DNA of 21,118 nt from Anaerolineaceae bacterium (GTDB lineage: Bacteria; Chloroflexota; Anaerolineae; Anaerolineales; Anaerolineaceae): positions 1-21,118 of the forward strand of contig JAQTMA010000054.1 in assembly GCA_028714615.1 (NCBI GenBank). Direction: 5' to 3'. Positions within the stretch are counted from its first letter, which is position 1; each line of letters opens with the position of its first letter. Shown here in pieces: positions 7,051-15,162 of this stretch. Made by a program: the position numbers and the translations under genes. The notes under the pieces are model-generated. The model was not told the DNA's origin and made no database searches. It saw only the letters and a program-made list of their open reading frames with translations.

Positions 7051-8228
7051 AAAGAAACCGAATGGTAAATATCCATGAGTTTTTGATAGTGAATTTCCGG
7101 ACTATACTTCACCCGCACGATGTTTTGAGCATACTCCCCCATCTGTTCAGCCTCGGAAGGGTGAGAAAATAGGTATTCCACCTTCTCCTGCAACTCCCCG
7201 GAGTCCTTGGGCTGAAATAATAGACCCGATTTGCCATCCTCAATCACATCCGGTAACCCCCCAATTCTCGACGCAATCACAGGAGTCCCCACAGACATAC
7301 TTTCTAGCGAGGCTAGCGGAAAGACATCGAAACATTCTGAAGGAATGATCGATACAAACGCTTTCCGAATGAGGTCTAATAATTCCTTCTTCTCCTGGAA
7401 TCCAACAAACTCTATATTCGTCATGTTTCGACTTTGAACATAACGGACCAAAGACTCCAACTGCGGCCCCGTTCCAGCAATCTTCAAATGGATGTGGGGC
7501 ATTTTCTCAAATGCAGCCAGGAGGGTTTGAACACCTTTCTCTTTCGAAATCCTGCCAAAATACAATGCATAAGTGCCTGGACTACTCTGCAGTAATTTTG
7601 AACCCTGGGGATACTGCACAATAAAATTGCCTAAACAGGTGATTTTCTCTTCAGGGATCAATTGCCCTTCGACGTATTGATTGCCCACAAAAGGAGTCAA
7701 TGCAATAAATTTACGAACCCGGTCTAACTTACGCGATAATCGAACCAATCCAATCGAAGACGCATACAGCCCGCTGGTTAGATAATTATTTTGATAACAT
7801 TTATGCATTACCCCATAAAGAACATTCCCTTTTTTGCACAATTCACAAACACTTCCCTTGCGGTAAAACAACCCATTCGGGCATAAAAAACGGTAATTGT
7901 GAAGCGTTTGCACGATAGGCACTTTCGCATTATTCAATGCATCATAGACAGAAGGGGAAATTAAAGGGAATATATTGTGAAGATGAGCCACATTCGGGCG
8001 TTCGCGAGAACAAAGTTCCAAAATTTCTTTTTCGGTCCTTTTGGACCACAGCGTATTCTTTACAAACCGGATCTTCTCCATTAACTCATAATTGGAAATT
8101 TCCGTGTTCTTTCGGACATAGGTGATGACCTGCTGCCCGCCACCCTGCAAGAGGTTAAGCTCAGCATTGAATACTTTATCCTCTCCCCCATATTGTTGAT
8201 AGGAATTATGAATTAGTAGAATTTTCAT
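7047..8228 (-). CDS. Glycosyltransferase family 4, GGED/LCPNG subgroup
   Basis: 393 aa. The N-terminus reads KILLIHNSYQQYGGEDKVF, and the acceptor domain has AHLHNIFPLISPSVYDAL, TLHNYRFLCPNGLFY and a Cys cluster (CELC and a following Cys) typical of one GT4 subgroup of polysaccharide clusters. The donor domain has YALYFGRISKEKGVQTLLAA, LKIAGTGPQLE, VEFVGFQEK, the catalytic acidic stretch PSECFDVFPLASLE and GTPVIASRIGGLPDVI. It would transfer a sugar from a nucleotide donor in the cytoplasm. The start codon lies inside the end of the preceding methyltransferase gene (23-bp overlap), with no separate ribosome binding site, so coupled translation is likely. It is AT-rich like its neighbours on both sides from 5917 to 9832. 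Confidence 0.9.
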   Translation of the reverse strand: MKILLIHNSYQQYGGEDKVFNAELNLLQGGGQQVITYVRKNTEISNYELMEKIRFVKNTLWSKRTEKEILELCSRERPNVAHLHNIFPLISPSVYDALNNAKVPIVQTLHNYRFLCPNGLFYRKGSVCELCKKGNVLYGVMHKCYQNNYLTSGLYASSIGLVRLSRKLDRVRKFIALTPFVGNQYVEGQLIPEEKITCLGNFIVQYPQGSKLLQSSPGTYALYFGRISKEKGVQTLLAAFEKMPHIHLKIAGTGPQLESLVRYVQSRNMTNIEFVGFQEKKELLDLIRKAFVSIIPSECFDVFPLASLESMSVGTPVIASRIGGLPDVIEDGKSGLLFQPKDSGELQEKVEYLFSHPSEAEQMGEYAQNIVRVKYSPEIHYQKLMDIYHSVSL

Positions 8229-9108
8229 CAGAAAAGCTGATTACAAACCTGGTGGGGGGAAGAACAGTAGAAACCAATCGACCCATTGAGTTGGTTTGGT
8301 CGACTTCCTGACAATAATTATAGGTTCTATAATTCTCTATCCCAACTTCATGGAGTACATTTTTCAGCTGCCTTTTTGTATAACTCGTGTTTTCACCGAA
8401 ATTCTGTGCGAGCAGACCTATCCTTCGCAAGGGGTTGTGCCACCAGTTATGGAAATCGCCATAAGCAATCCCTTGTGGTGCAAGTGAATTTCTAATAGAT
8501 CTTAGCAATTGCCGCTCATGCTCTTCTCCCCGAATTAAGGTGTCCAAACAAATAATACGGGGTAACGAACCCCGAAAAGGCGGACACAAATAGTCTATCC
8601 GAAGAAAAAAGATATTGTTTAAACCAAGAGATTTTGCCCTTTGATATGCATAGCAGATTGACGAGACAGATAGGTCACAATGCAAGACAAATTGATATTG
8701 ATTGGCATTACTAAACGTATAATATCCTGCCCCGGCCGAAAAATCGCAAAGGACACTCGTTCTGTCATCATTTACTAAACGCGGTTTTAGGAATTTTACT
8801 TCTCGAAGACGTTTCTTCATCCAACCCGCAGGTACCATTTCTGGTGCTCCCCAGGCGTTCTCTACCTTCGAAATATCAAGGATCCGAGAAAATTCTTCTA
8901 AATAATCATCTCTATATCGGTCGCTCACGATTCCATTTAATGAATTCGGTTTTGACGGAAGTAAATCAATCACCTTATCGTCAATAATCGGGTAGCGTCT
9001 ATAACATCGAGAGCAAACTAGGTTGTTATTACTAATCTCCAACATTGTCCCATCGTCTGGACAAACAATTTGAATCAGTTCCAATAAATTCTCAATTGAT
9101 TTTGTCAC
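8206..9108 (-). CDS. Class I SAM methyltransferase-like protein with N-terminal zinc-ribbon-like segment
   Basis: 300 aa with the chosen start. The N-terminus resembles the Trm112-like zinc ribbon fused to many methyltransferases: CPDDG (Cys16) and VCSRCYRRYP (Cys32, Cys35), with Asp where the second Cys would be. The core has SVLCDFSAGAGYYTF as motif I and VLHCDLSVSSICYA as the following strand, then IICLDTLIRGEEHE and GIAYGDFHNWWHN. It probably modifies a sugar or nucleotide sugar; no family-level function is recognised. GTG 9108 was chosen because GGAGG lies at 9122-9118 with a 9-base spacer. An in-frame ATG at 9150 lacks a ribosome binding site and would give a 59-bp overlap with the deacetylase gene instead of 17 bp. 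Confidence 0.78.
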   Translation of the reverse strand: MTKSIENLLELIQIVCPDDGTMLEISNNNLVCSRCYRRYPIIDDKVIDLLPSKPNSLNGIVSDRYRDDYLEEFSRILDISKVENAWGAPEMVPAGWMKKRLREVKFLKPRLVNDDRTSVLCDFSAGAGYYTFSNANQYQFVLHCDLSVSSICYAYQRAKSLGLNNIFFLRIDYLCPPFRGSLPRIICLDTLIRGEEHERQLLRSIRNSLAPQGIAYGDFHNWWHNPLRRIGLLAQNFGENTSYTKRQLKNVLHEVGIENYRTYNYCQEVDQTNSMGRLVSTVLPPTRFVISFSDENSTNS

Positions 9109-9832
9109 GGGAACAGACCTCCGAATTGTCCAAATAGAGCGCTTGATCATTAAATTGATGCAATATTGAGAATACCTCTTCCAAATTTCTCCAGTAATTT
9201 TCTTGCTGGACTTCCCAAGAATGGCCCCAGAGGTGAAAAACCCCTTGTTGAGTTATTGTTTCCTTAATAAGGGAAGATGCAATAGAAATCCAACTAGGGG
9301 AGTAACACTTAATATAGTGCGACATATTCTCGGCTGATAACCGTTTTGCGATGTTTTTCAAATAATCTATTGGTTTATGCGGGAAGACTTGTAATGTTGT
9401 GGGCATCAACCAAATCCCTTGTGCTTTCTGTGGATGGCGATAAGACAATAATTCTACAGTTCTTGCTCCATTAAATCCAGCCTGTTGGACCATTTTCACA
9501 TGTCGATTTCCATATTTTCCACTCGGGAAGCAAAAAGTATTACAGGATTTTCCAATAATATCTTCCAAGTTTATTTTTGACTTTTCGATTTCGATTTTTG
9601 CATCCTGGTTACTCAATTTAGTCAAGATTACATGGTTCACTGTATGGGCGCCAATTTCAAAGCTTGCAGCAAGTTCACGGATTTGGCTTTTCGTTAACGA
9701 TGATTTATTAATCCTAGATGGAATATAAAAAGTCCCTTTTAATTCATATTTGGATAACAAATCGGCAATTTTGAAATCGAGAAGATGACCATCATCCCAA
9801 CTCGTCGTGATAATGGCTCTAGTATCTTGCAT
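9092..9832 (-). CDS. Polysaccharide deacetylase (NodB-like, carbohydrate esterase 4), cytoplasmic form
   Basis: 246 aa. A metal-dependent hydrolase that would remove an acetyl group from an N-acetyl sugar. Motif 1 is TTSWDDGHLLDF (Asp13, Asp14), motif 2 is GAHTVNHVILT (His63, His67; H-x3-H metal ligands), motif 3 is reduced to FCFPSGKYGN without the usual Arg, and motif 4 may be LWGHSWEV. Metal-binding residues are therefore intact. There is no signal peptide or membrane anchor, so it should act inside the cell, on a lipid-linked intermediate or nucleotide sugar rather than on exported polymer (inference). ATG 9832 is preceded by AGGTGAGG at 9845-9838 with 5 bases between. It heads an overlapping four-gene group (deacetylase, methyltransferase, GT4, GT4). 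Confidence 0.88.
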   Translation of the reverse strand: MQDTRAIITTSWDDGHLLDFKIADLLSKYELKGTFYIPSRINKSSLTKSQIRELAASFEIGAHTVNHVILTKLSNQDAKIEIEKSKINLEDIIGKSCNTFCFPSGKYGNRHVKMVQQAGFNGARTVELLSYRHPQKAQGIWLMPTTLQVFPHKPIDYLKNIAKRLSAENMSHYIKCYSPSWISIASSLIKETITQQGVFHLWGHSWEVQQENYWRNLEEVFSILHQFNDQALYLDNSEVCSRDKIN

Positions 9833-9837
9833 GCAAA

Positions 9838-9845
9838 CCTCACCT
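9838..9845 (-). promoter_or_regulatory. Strong ribosome binding site of the deacetylase gene
   Basis: AGGTGAGG on the minus strand, five bases before ATG 9832. It is one of the best Shine-Dalgarno matches in the cluster. The three following genes start inside or against their predecessor with weaker or no sites, so this may set translation of the whole overlapping group. Confidence 0.6.
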
Positions 9846-9929
9846 TGTACCTGAAGAAGGTAATGACATCAATTTGTTTATTGTCTATTGGTAATTTATT
9901 ATTTGAGAAGTTATGATAAGTGACTAATT

Positions 9930-9944
9930 CCGTTTAATAAACGG
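9930..9944. other. Small inverted repeat in the deacetylase upstream region
   Basis: CCGTTT-AAT-AAACGG, a perfect 6-bp inverted repeat with a 3-base loop, in the 232-bp AT-rich gap between the GT39-like gene and the deacetylase. No T-tract follows in either direction, so an operator or a weak terminator are both possible. Apart from this, I see nothing convincing in the 9833-10064 gap. Confidence 0.4.
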
Positions 9945-10064
9945 ATAATTCATTTTCAAAGGAGACTTTCTTGTCCCTATTCGCCTCAGTTAACATTCTA
10001 CTCAATTCATTTCTGCGATTCTTTTCTTATTGTTATACATACATAGTCACACATATTGTATTTA

Positions 10065-11345
10065 CTAGAATTCCTTTGGAAAAACCATTAAATGCTGGCG
10101 AGCAACCTTTGCAACCTGGTAAATAAACATAGAATCGATCGAAATAAGCACGAAATCCAGAGGCAACCTAAAACGCACCCGTGTGAAAAACACAGCCATT
10201 ATTAATCCCCAAGAAATATAGAGAAGTATCAAAAACAACATGTATTTGCTGATCCGGAATTTCCGAAACGAAATAAGGCGAACGAGAAATAGCGTCAATA
10301 GCGGAAGGTAGGTCAGTCCAGCTACCAGGTCTCTGAGAGAAGATGCCTCAGAAGCGGTTTTAAGATCATTGCGGAAATTAAAGTGGTTGATGAACTTTAG
10401 AATATATAATTTGATAGCATCTATCTTGTGGTCGAATATCCATTGCACAGCCTGATTACGATAGAATTGATCGGTCTCTGCTGCTCCCATCTGTCTATTA
10501 CTAACCAAATCCTCATAACGAGAGATATCCACAGTTACCCCCGCGTTAGGAGTCGTATTCTCGTTATTTCCCAAGAGAAGGTTAACACCACCATTTGTTG
10601 AAACAAAAACAAAAGTGTGATAGATTTCATAATTTCTAATCGCCCAAGGCGCAATTACTAAAAATAATCCGAGGACCATAGCGGCAAGAACTAATAATCG
10701 GTCATGATCAACAATGAGTCGCCAGGCAAGGATAATTCCTATCAAGAAGATAAAAGTAGGGATCGTCAAGATGAGACAGCCAGAAATAGAGCCAATACAA
10801 AGGCCAGATCGGACTGTCCACCTAGGATGACGATCTGACAGGAATAGGATTAACATGAATAGGGCTGTACCGACGGATTGTGGGTATAACGTGGATGCGG
10901 TATAAAACAGCACTGGATGGAAAATGCATAGCACAACGCCCATCAAACCCACGATAGGTCGCGAATGTTTCCTCAAAATGAGATACAGGAGCCAGAGGGA
11001 AAGGCACAAGGCAAAGAAATTCAACAATCGCATTGCCAAGACGGTATTGCTGAAGAGCGCAACGACTAAAAGCAAAAATGGAAATCCTGGCGCTCTAGCG
11101 GCTGTGGGTTGAATGCCATCAAATGAGAACATTCCTGTATGTTTCAAGTTTTGGGTTAATAAGTAATACTCTTGCTCATCAGGATACCGTAGGTTTTCAC
11201 CCAGATAGATACTGTAGCCAAACCCGGTTACGAAAACCAAGACAATAAGAGCTATGGCTATCGCACGCGCATTCTGATCTATTATGTTTAAGTATTGAAC
11301 CCATTTCATCGATCGAACGAATCCGAATCTATGCATTATCATCAT
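10065..11345 (-). CDS. Membrane glycosyltransferase, GT39/ArnT (PMT_2) family-like
   Basis: 426 aa polytopic membrane protein. After the first helix (about 28-45) a loop carries the acidic motif LRYPDEQEYYLL (Asp56, Glu57), then PTAARAPGFPFLLLV (80-94). This arrangement is usual for GT-C enzymes that use a polyprenyl-phosphate sugar on the outer face of the membrane. About eight to ten further hydrophobic segments follow, and a central external loop contains WAIRNYEIYHTFVFVSTNGG and LLLGNNENTTPNAG, a pattern common in this family. It probably transfers a sugar from a lipid carrier to the glycan or to lipid, but the substrate is unknown. The start has alternatives (ATG at 11345, 11342 and 11336); AGGTG lies about 10 bases before the first. 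It follows the GT2 gene by 55 bp. Confidence 0.8.
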   Translation of the reverse strand: MMIMHRFGFVRSMKWVQYLNIIDQNARAIAIALIVLVFVTGFGYSIYLGENLRYPDEQEYYLLTQNLKHTGMFSFDGIQPTAARAPGFPFLLLVVALFSNTVLAMRLLNFFALCLSLWLLYLILRKHSRPIVGLMGVVLCIFHPVLFYTASTLYPQSVGTALFMLILFLSDRHPRWTVRSGLCIGSISGCLILTIPTFIFLIGIILAWRLIVDHDRLLVLAAMVLGLFLVIAPWAIRNYEIYHTFVFVSTNGGVNLLLGNNENTTPNAGVTVDISRYEDLVSNRQMGAAETDQFYRNQAVQWIFDHKIDAIKLYILKFINHFNFRNDLKTASEASSLRDLVAGLTYLPLLTLFLVRLISFRKFRISKYMLFLILLYISWGLIMAVFFTRVRFRLPLDFVLISIDSMFIYQVAKVARQHLMVFPKEF

Positions 11346-11400
11346 TTATATTTGACACCTTTACACTCTCACCATTTGAACACTCTGAACCTAGATCAGA

Positions 11401-12285
11401 CTAACTGGTTTCAATGTGGATTGGATCGAGCAGATAATGGAACCAATAGCCAAAGATTCGCTGGATATATCCTCTGAAAAGAAACCAGGGCAAGTATCGT
11501 CGTGGACAGTTACGGACAGCATACCGAGTAAATATCTTCAAGTTAGCCGCGCCCTTAATCCCAAATAAATGACTGTAGTAATTCCTCAAATTCTTCTGCT
11601 TTGTCAACTGGACGCTGTCACTCGCTTCTGGATAGATAAATAAACTCGCATCATAATTGCAGTAAATCTGGTAACCTGCCCTGATTGCCCGATGGGTGAA
11701 ATCGTAATCTGCAGCATAATGGGGGAAGCGCCGCTGATCATACTTCCCAATTTTCGAATATACGGCTGCCGGGACCCAAAACCCCCTTCCCGGAAAGTGC
11801 GTCACCTCATGAAGACCAAAGCGTTCCCTGGGGGATAATTCATCCAACAATGGGATCATGTCACCCCGGTCCCAGCGGATACGCTCACCACCGTAAACAG
11901 GTTGATGAGTATTTGCATCTACCGCCAAAGCTCCCAGGAGCGCGTTGGGTTCTCGATCTGCCCAATAGAGCATTTTTTCTAGGAACTGATCTGGTGCACG
12001 CGTATCATCATTGAGGGTCAAGATATATTTTGCATGATGATCCAGAGCATACTGAACCCCTATATTTATTGCTCCAGTCCACCAGAGATTCCCATCCCCT
12101 TCCAGTAGAATTACCTGGGGGAACTCCGACTGAATCATCTCCCTTGTACCATCTATTGAGCCATCATCTACGACAATAATATGAAAACCTTTCACTGTTT
12201 GATTTTGTAGAGAGACCAAACAATCGCGCGTAAAATGGACGCGATTATGCACAGGGATGACGATATATAACGAAGTCTCTAGCAT
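11401..12285 (-). CDS. Glycosyltransferase family 2 (WbbL/rhamnosyltransferase-like)
   Basis: 294 aa, GT-A fold. It starts LYIVIPVHNRVHFTRDCL. The nucleotide-binding Asp pair is in IIVVDDGSIDGT (Asp40, Asp41), followed by GDGNLWWTGAINIGV (63-77), a signature of one GT2 subgroup that includes rhamnosyltransferases. The DXD-type metal site is LTLNDDTRAP (Asp93, Asp94). Further conserved blocks are FPGRGFWVPAAVYSKIG and FPHYAADYDFTHRA. It is an inverting transferase acting on the cytoplasmic lipid-linked oligosaccharide; donor not certain. The ATG overlaps the stop of the Wzy_C gene by 7 bp (ATGCTAG), so coupled translation is likely. Confidence 0.92.
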   Translation of the reverse strand: MLETSLYIVIPVHNRVHFTRDCLVSLQNQTVKGFHIIVVDDGSIDGTREMIQSEFPQVILLEGDGNLWWTGAINIGVQYALDHHAKYILTLNDDTRAPDQFLEKMLYWADREPNALLGALAVDANTHQPVYGGERIRWDRGDMIPLLDELSPRERFGLHEVTHFPGRGFWVPAAVYSKIGKYDQRRFPHYAADYDFTHRAIRAGYQIYCNYDASLFIYPEASDSVQLTKQKNLRNYYSHLFGIKGAANLKIFTRYAVRNCPRRYLPWFLFRGYIQRIFGYWFHYLLDPIHIETS

Positions 12286-13634
12286 GCCAAATTCCTATTT
12301 GAAGAATTTGCCATACCCAAGCCAACAAAGAGCCAAGTGTACGCTTCCAAAGCGTAGACGCTGTAATACGCATGACCTGCAACCAGGACGGTCAAAGCAA
12401 CCACGACGATTGCCAATTCGGGTGTCGCCTCTTTCCGATGCACTTTGAACCAGCTAAACATTTTGAAGAAAAGACAAATGATGACGGCGATATACAGGAA
12501 CAATCCCACAGCACCGAGTTTTACAAGCGTTTGGACATACAGGCTGTGGGGTTCTACGCCGGTGATCCAATAGCCTCCAAAGCCAATCCCTTGAACTGGC
12601 GATTTATTAAATGATTGCATCTCAATGTCCCACTGATTTAGGCGCCAGGCAGCGGTACCATTGGTAGCTTCTGGGGTAATAATCTCAGATGCTCGGCTGA
12701 TTATATATGAAGGCACATCTAAACCAGCAGTCGTAGCCACAGCAAACACAAGCCCCACAACCAGGAGTACCAGGGGAAGATAGCGAATGATGGACGAAAG
12801 CCGAAACTCCTTTAACCATATGAGCATGGCCAATGCGATTACACCGGCGACCCACACCGACCGGTGGCTATCGACCAGAACCAAGACAAGTATGGGAATA
12901 CAAATGATCCAAATAACGAAAGCACTTATGCGGATCATCCCATATTTCCGTGCAATCAGAAGGGCAATCAAACCATAAACAAGGCCTAAGGAAATATGGG
13001 ATGGGAAGAAGCGGTTCTCTGGCCCAACCCCCCACCCTTTCAATGTGCCAATCACCGGCACAACACACAGCGTGAGGATCAGCGCCGAAAAAATGAGAAG
13101 ACGAAACAACCCTCGCCTTCTTTCGGCTGAGGGAAAGAACAAGCCGATATATACTGGCACAATCAAAATAAGATAGCGAAAACGGAATTCGCCCGGGGCT
13201 GACAATCCGTAAACAGGATAGTTTCGAATAATCTCATAGGCCAACCACAAACTAAAAAACAAGATCAGCAGCCCTGTAAAGCTTCGGGCCATCTCTTGTA
13301 CTTCACGCTTTCGAAGAACCTGTAGAATAATTGCGCCAGCCATGCAAATAACGATGACATCCGAAGCAAACAACCCGCCGCCGATCACTCCATAATCAGG
13401 GTTGAAATTTGGAGTCATCATGAACAAAGTCGGATAAACCGCAACCAGCAAAAAGGATATAACTGTAAGCATGGGAAACTGACTGGCAATGATAACACCT
13501 ATCCCAACCGCCATCACCAAAGCTAAAGGTACTAGCTGACCCGCAATAATCAGGATGATAAGAAGCAGCAAGGAAATGGCAATTATTCCCGCTCGCCAAT
13601 TGTCTCTTAACCCAATATCAAACGATCGCAGCAT
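12279..13634 (-). CDS. O-antigen ligase/polymerase family membrane protein (Wzy_C)
   Basis: 451 aa, about ten to twelve hydrophobic segments. The family signature lies in the large C-terminal external loop: AAWRLNQWDIEMQSF, SPVQGIGFGGYWITG and PHSLYVQTLVKLGAVGLFL, with the Arg and the His of the ligase/polymerase loop present. It polymerises or ligates undecaprenyl-diphosphate-linked units at the outer face of the membrane. Lying between the FkbM and GT2 genes in the middle of the cluster, it is the better candidate for the cluster's own polymerase (Wzy); the protein at 1-1337 would then be a second polymerase or a ligase. ATG 13634 follows the FkbM stop by 12 bp, with only a weak purine stretch upstream. 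Confidence 0.88.
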   Translation of the reverse strand: MLRSFDIGLRDNWRAGIIAISLLLLIILIIAGQLVPLALVMAVGIGVIIASQFPMLTVISFLLVAVYPTLFMMTPNFNPDYGVIGGGLFASDVIVICMAGAIILQVLRKREVQEMARSFTGLLILFFSLWLAYEIIRNYPVYGLSAPGEFRFRYLILIVPVYIGLFFPSAERRRGLFRLLIFSALILTLCVVPVIGTLKGWGVGPENRFFPSHISLGLVYGLIALLIARKYGMIRISAFVIWIICIPILVLVLVDSHRSVWVAGVIALAMLIWLKEFRLSSIIRYLPLVLLVVGLVFAVATTAGLDVPSYIISRASEIITPEATNGTAAWRLNQWDIEMQSFNKSPVQGIGFGGYWITGVEPHSLYVQTLVKLGAVGLFLYIAVIICLFFKMFSWFKVHRKEATPELAIVVVALTVLVAGHAYYSVYALEAYTWLFVGLGMANSSNRNLAC

Positions 13635-13646
13635 CTTGCTTTACTT

Positions 13647-14381
13647 TCAACGGATAAAGAGCGCGTCAACCTGTAATACTTCGGATGTCTTTGGATGACG
13701 GAGCTCACCCAATTGACCGAAAAAGCGAAAACCGAAATCATTAAGCCGCTGGTAAAGTGCATCAAACAGAATCTGGTTTTCATATAGAGGAACGAAAGAC
13801 ATCTCACATAAGAGATAATTTGTTTGCTGTAGCGTTTTTGTAGCTCCTTCAAGGACTGCTCCTTCAGATCCCTGCACGTCAATTTTCATTAGAATGGGTG
13901 TCTCCAATTGCTTCCCATCTAAGATCCCATCCAAGGTAACAGCCTGCACCTTTTCTATGCAATCTCCTGCAGAATAAGGAAACGCAGCTTTGTGTATATC
14001 GCCCATTGGCAACAGAGAGCTTGAGTAGTCGTAGCTGCTGTGGTGGAATGTTGTCTCGCAGTTATTTCCCGCAACCGCCACGTTATAGCATTCCAGCGAC
14101 TTTACCGTCCCTTTAAGTTTGCAAAGCTGCCCATAGCAATCCTGCAAGGGTTCGAAGGCGTGAATCGCAGCGTTTGGAAATACAAAATGAGCACACCTGG
14201 AAAACATTCCACGGTTCGCTCCGATATCCAGGATTGTCGAGGGTCTGATACCTCTAGCATAAAGGCGGTAAACCTGACTATACAGCTCGAAATAGCATCC
14301 TGCTCTGCGGGCTTTCCAAGCATTGGGATATTCCAAGATAGTTAGAAGTTTTTCGAGTTTGTCAGTTAAATACTTCTTCAA
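13647..14381 (-). CDS. FkbM family SAM-dependent methyltransferase
   Basis: 244 aa. Motif I is TILDIGANRGMFS (49-61), the acidic motif II is IHAFEPLQDC (73-82), and the family block is ILMKIDVQGSEGAVLEGA (162-179) with Asp167 and Glu172. It probably O-methylates a sugar of the repeat unit or a terminal residue. It is only distantly like the other FkbM protein (2849-3553), which has FGVGED in place of DIGANRG, so they are not recent duplicates. The start is TTG 14381 with a purine-rich but weak upstream stretch; no ATG is available before motif I. It heads the FkbM-Wzy-GT2 group and is divergent from the plus-strand gene at 14604. Confidence 0.9.
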   Translation of the reverse strand: MKKYLTDKLEKLLTILEYPNAWKARRAGCYFELYSQVYRLYARGIRPSTILDIGANRGMFSRCAHFVFPNAAIHAFEPLQDCYGQLCKLKGTVKSLECYNVAVAGNNCETTFHHSSYDYSSSLLPMGDIHKAAFPYSAGDCIEKVQAVTLDGILDGKQLETPILMKIDVQGSEGAVLEGATKTLQQTNYLLCEMSFVPLYENQILFDALYQRLNDFGFRFFGQLGELRHPKTSEVLQVDALFIR

Positions 14382-14514
14382 GATTATTTTCTTCTTTCTT
14401 CCGGAGGTTTGTGCAACTGGTTTACTAATGATACAGAATTGAAAACAACAGAATTCGTCGTTTTATTTGCGCCTGAATTGTTTGTCATGAAATCTAAATT
14501 GTTGGCTGGTTATA

Positions 14515-14530
14515 AATGGCGGCCGTCATT
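14515..14530. promoter_or_regulatory. Near-palindrome in the divergent intergenic region
   Basis: The 16-bp sequence AATGGCGGCCGTCATT is self-complementary except for one G/T pair. It lies between the divergent starts at 14381 and 14604, upstream of a TATAAT box, where an operator could control either direction. No known regulator is recognised. Confidence 0.35.
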
Positions 14531-14531
14531 C

Positions 14532-14563
14532 TTGATAGCTTTTTTGAAACGACTCTCTATAAT
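14532..14563 (+). promoter_or_regulatory. Possible promoter of the plus-strand membrane protein gene
   Basis: A perfect -10 box TATAAT at 14558-14563 is preceded by TTGATA at 14532-14537, but the 20-bp spacer is longer than ideal. Transcription would start about 35 bases before the ribosome binding site. The location supports independent expression of the lone plus-strand gene. Confidence 0.4.
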
Positions 14564-14603
14564 TAATTACTAGACAGCAATTTTTTTGTGGAGGATTATA
14601 GAA

Positions 14604-15071
14604 ATGGACAATGGACGGCAAGCTCTTGTACTTTTATATGCTCTTTTCTGGGCAGCAGCATTAAACGCAACTGGTAGATACCAACCGTTCGATACTTCCT
14701 CTATGTTTATTGGAGAAAGTCGTGCGTGGAAACGTTTTTTTGCCTCTCTCATAATTCTCAATATATTGCCAATCGGGTTGTTATTTCTACTTTATCAGAT
14801 GATTCCTTCTGAAACAAACTGGCCATCCATCATAGCAGCGGCCGTTGCATCCCTTTCAGTATTTGGTTTTCATCGAATATTACACGCGGTGGTTGCCAGC
14901 GAAAAGTACTTCTGCCATTTCTTCACAGAAATTCAAGTGGAAGAAGTTCGTAAACGTGGCGAATTCAAACAACCGCAGACATTCTGGGCTCACTTTCTTC
15001 CAGGAATCCTCTATATCTTCATTCCTATGGGACTAGCATGGCTCATCACCTTGTTTCCTGTGGCAAAGTAG
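14604..15071 (+). CDS. Small polytopic membrane protein of unknown function
   Basis: 155 aa; I do not recognise a family. Four hydrophobic segments are visible: about residues 6-22 (LVLLYALFWAAAL), 43-64 (FFASLIILNILPIGLLF), 72-90 (IAAAVASLSVFGF) and 130-150 (LPGILYIFIPMGLAWLITLF). A hydrophilic loop between the last two holds EVRKRGEF. ATG 14604 is chosen because GGAGG at 14590-14594 lies 9 bases upstream; an in-frame TTG at 14586 would run through that site. It is the only convincing plus-strand gene in the window, inserted between the flippase/GT4 group and the FkbM/Wzy group, convergent with the GT4 gene (91-bp gap). Function could be unrelated to the glycan. Confidence 0.75.
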   Translation: MDNGRQALVLLYALFWAAALNATGRYQPFDTSSMFIGESRAWKRFFASLIILNILPIGLLFLLYQMIPSETNWPSIIAAAVASLSVFGFHRILHAVVASEKYFCHFFTEIQVEEVRKRGEFKQPQTFWAHFLPGILYIFIPMGLAWLITLFPVAK

Positions 15072-15162
15072 ACCAGGCATAGAATGCTCCCAAACCTAGT
15101 GCATAATGGATGTGTGAGAACCTGTACTATCAAACAGAAGCCACCCAATTAATCGTAATTTC

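Noticed and set aside
9833..9898. Promoter TTGATG-17 bp-TACAAG for the deacetylase
   Set aside because: The -10 box would lie over the ribosome binding site, too close to ATG 9832 to give a usable leader.
13607..13882. Extra minus-strand frame (91 codons) overlapping the FkbM and Wzy_C genes
   Set aside because: It is out of frame with both recognised genes, has no motif and overlaps their junction.
14544..14563. TTGAAA as the -35 box for TATAAT at 14558
   Set aside because: The spacer is only 8 bp. TTGATA at 14532 is better but still not ideal.
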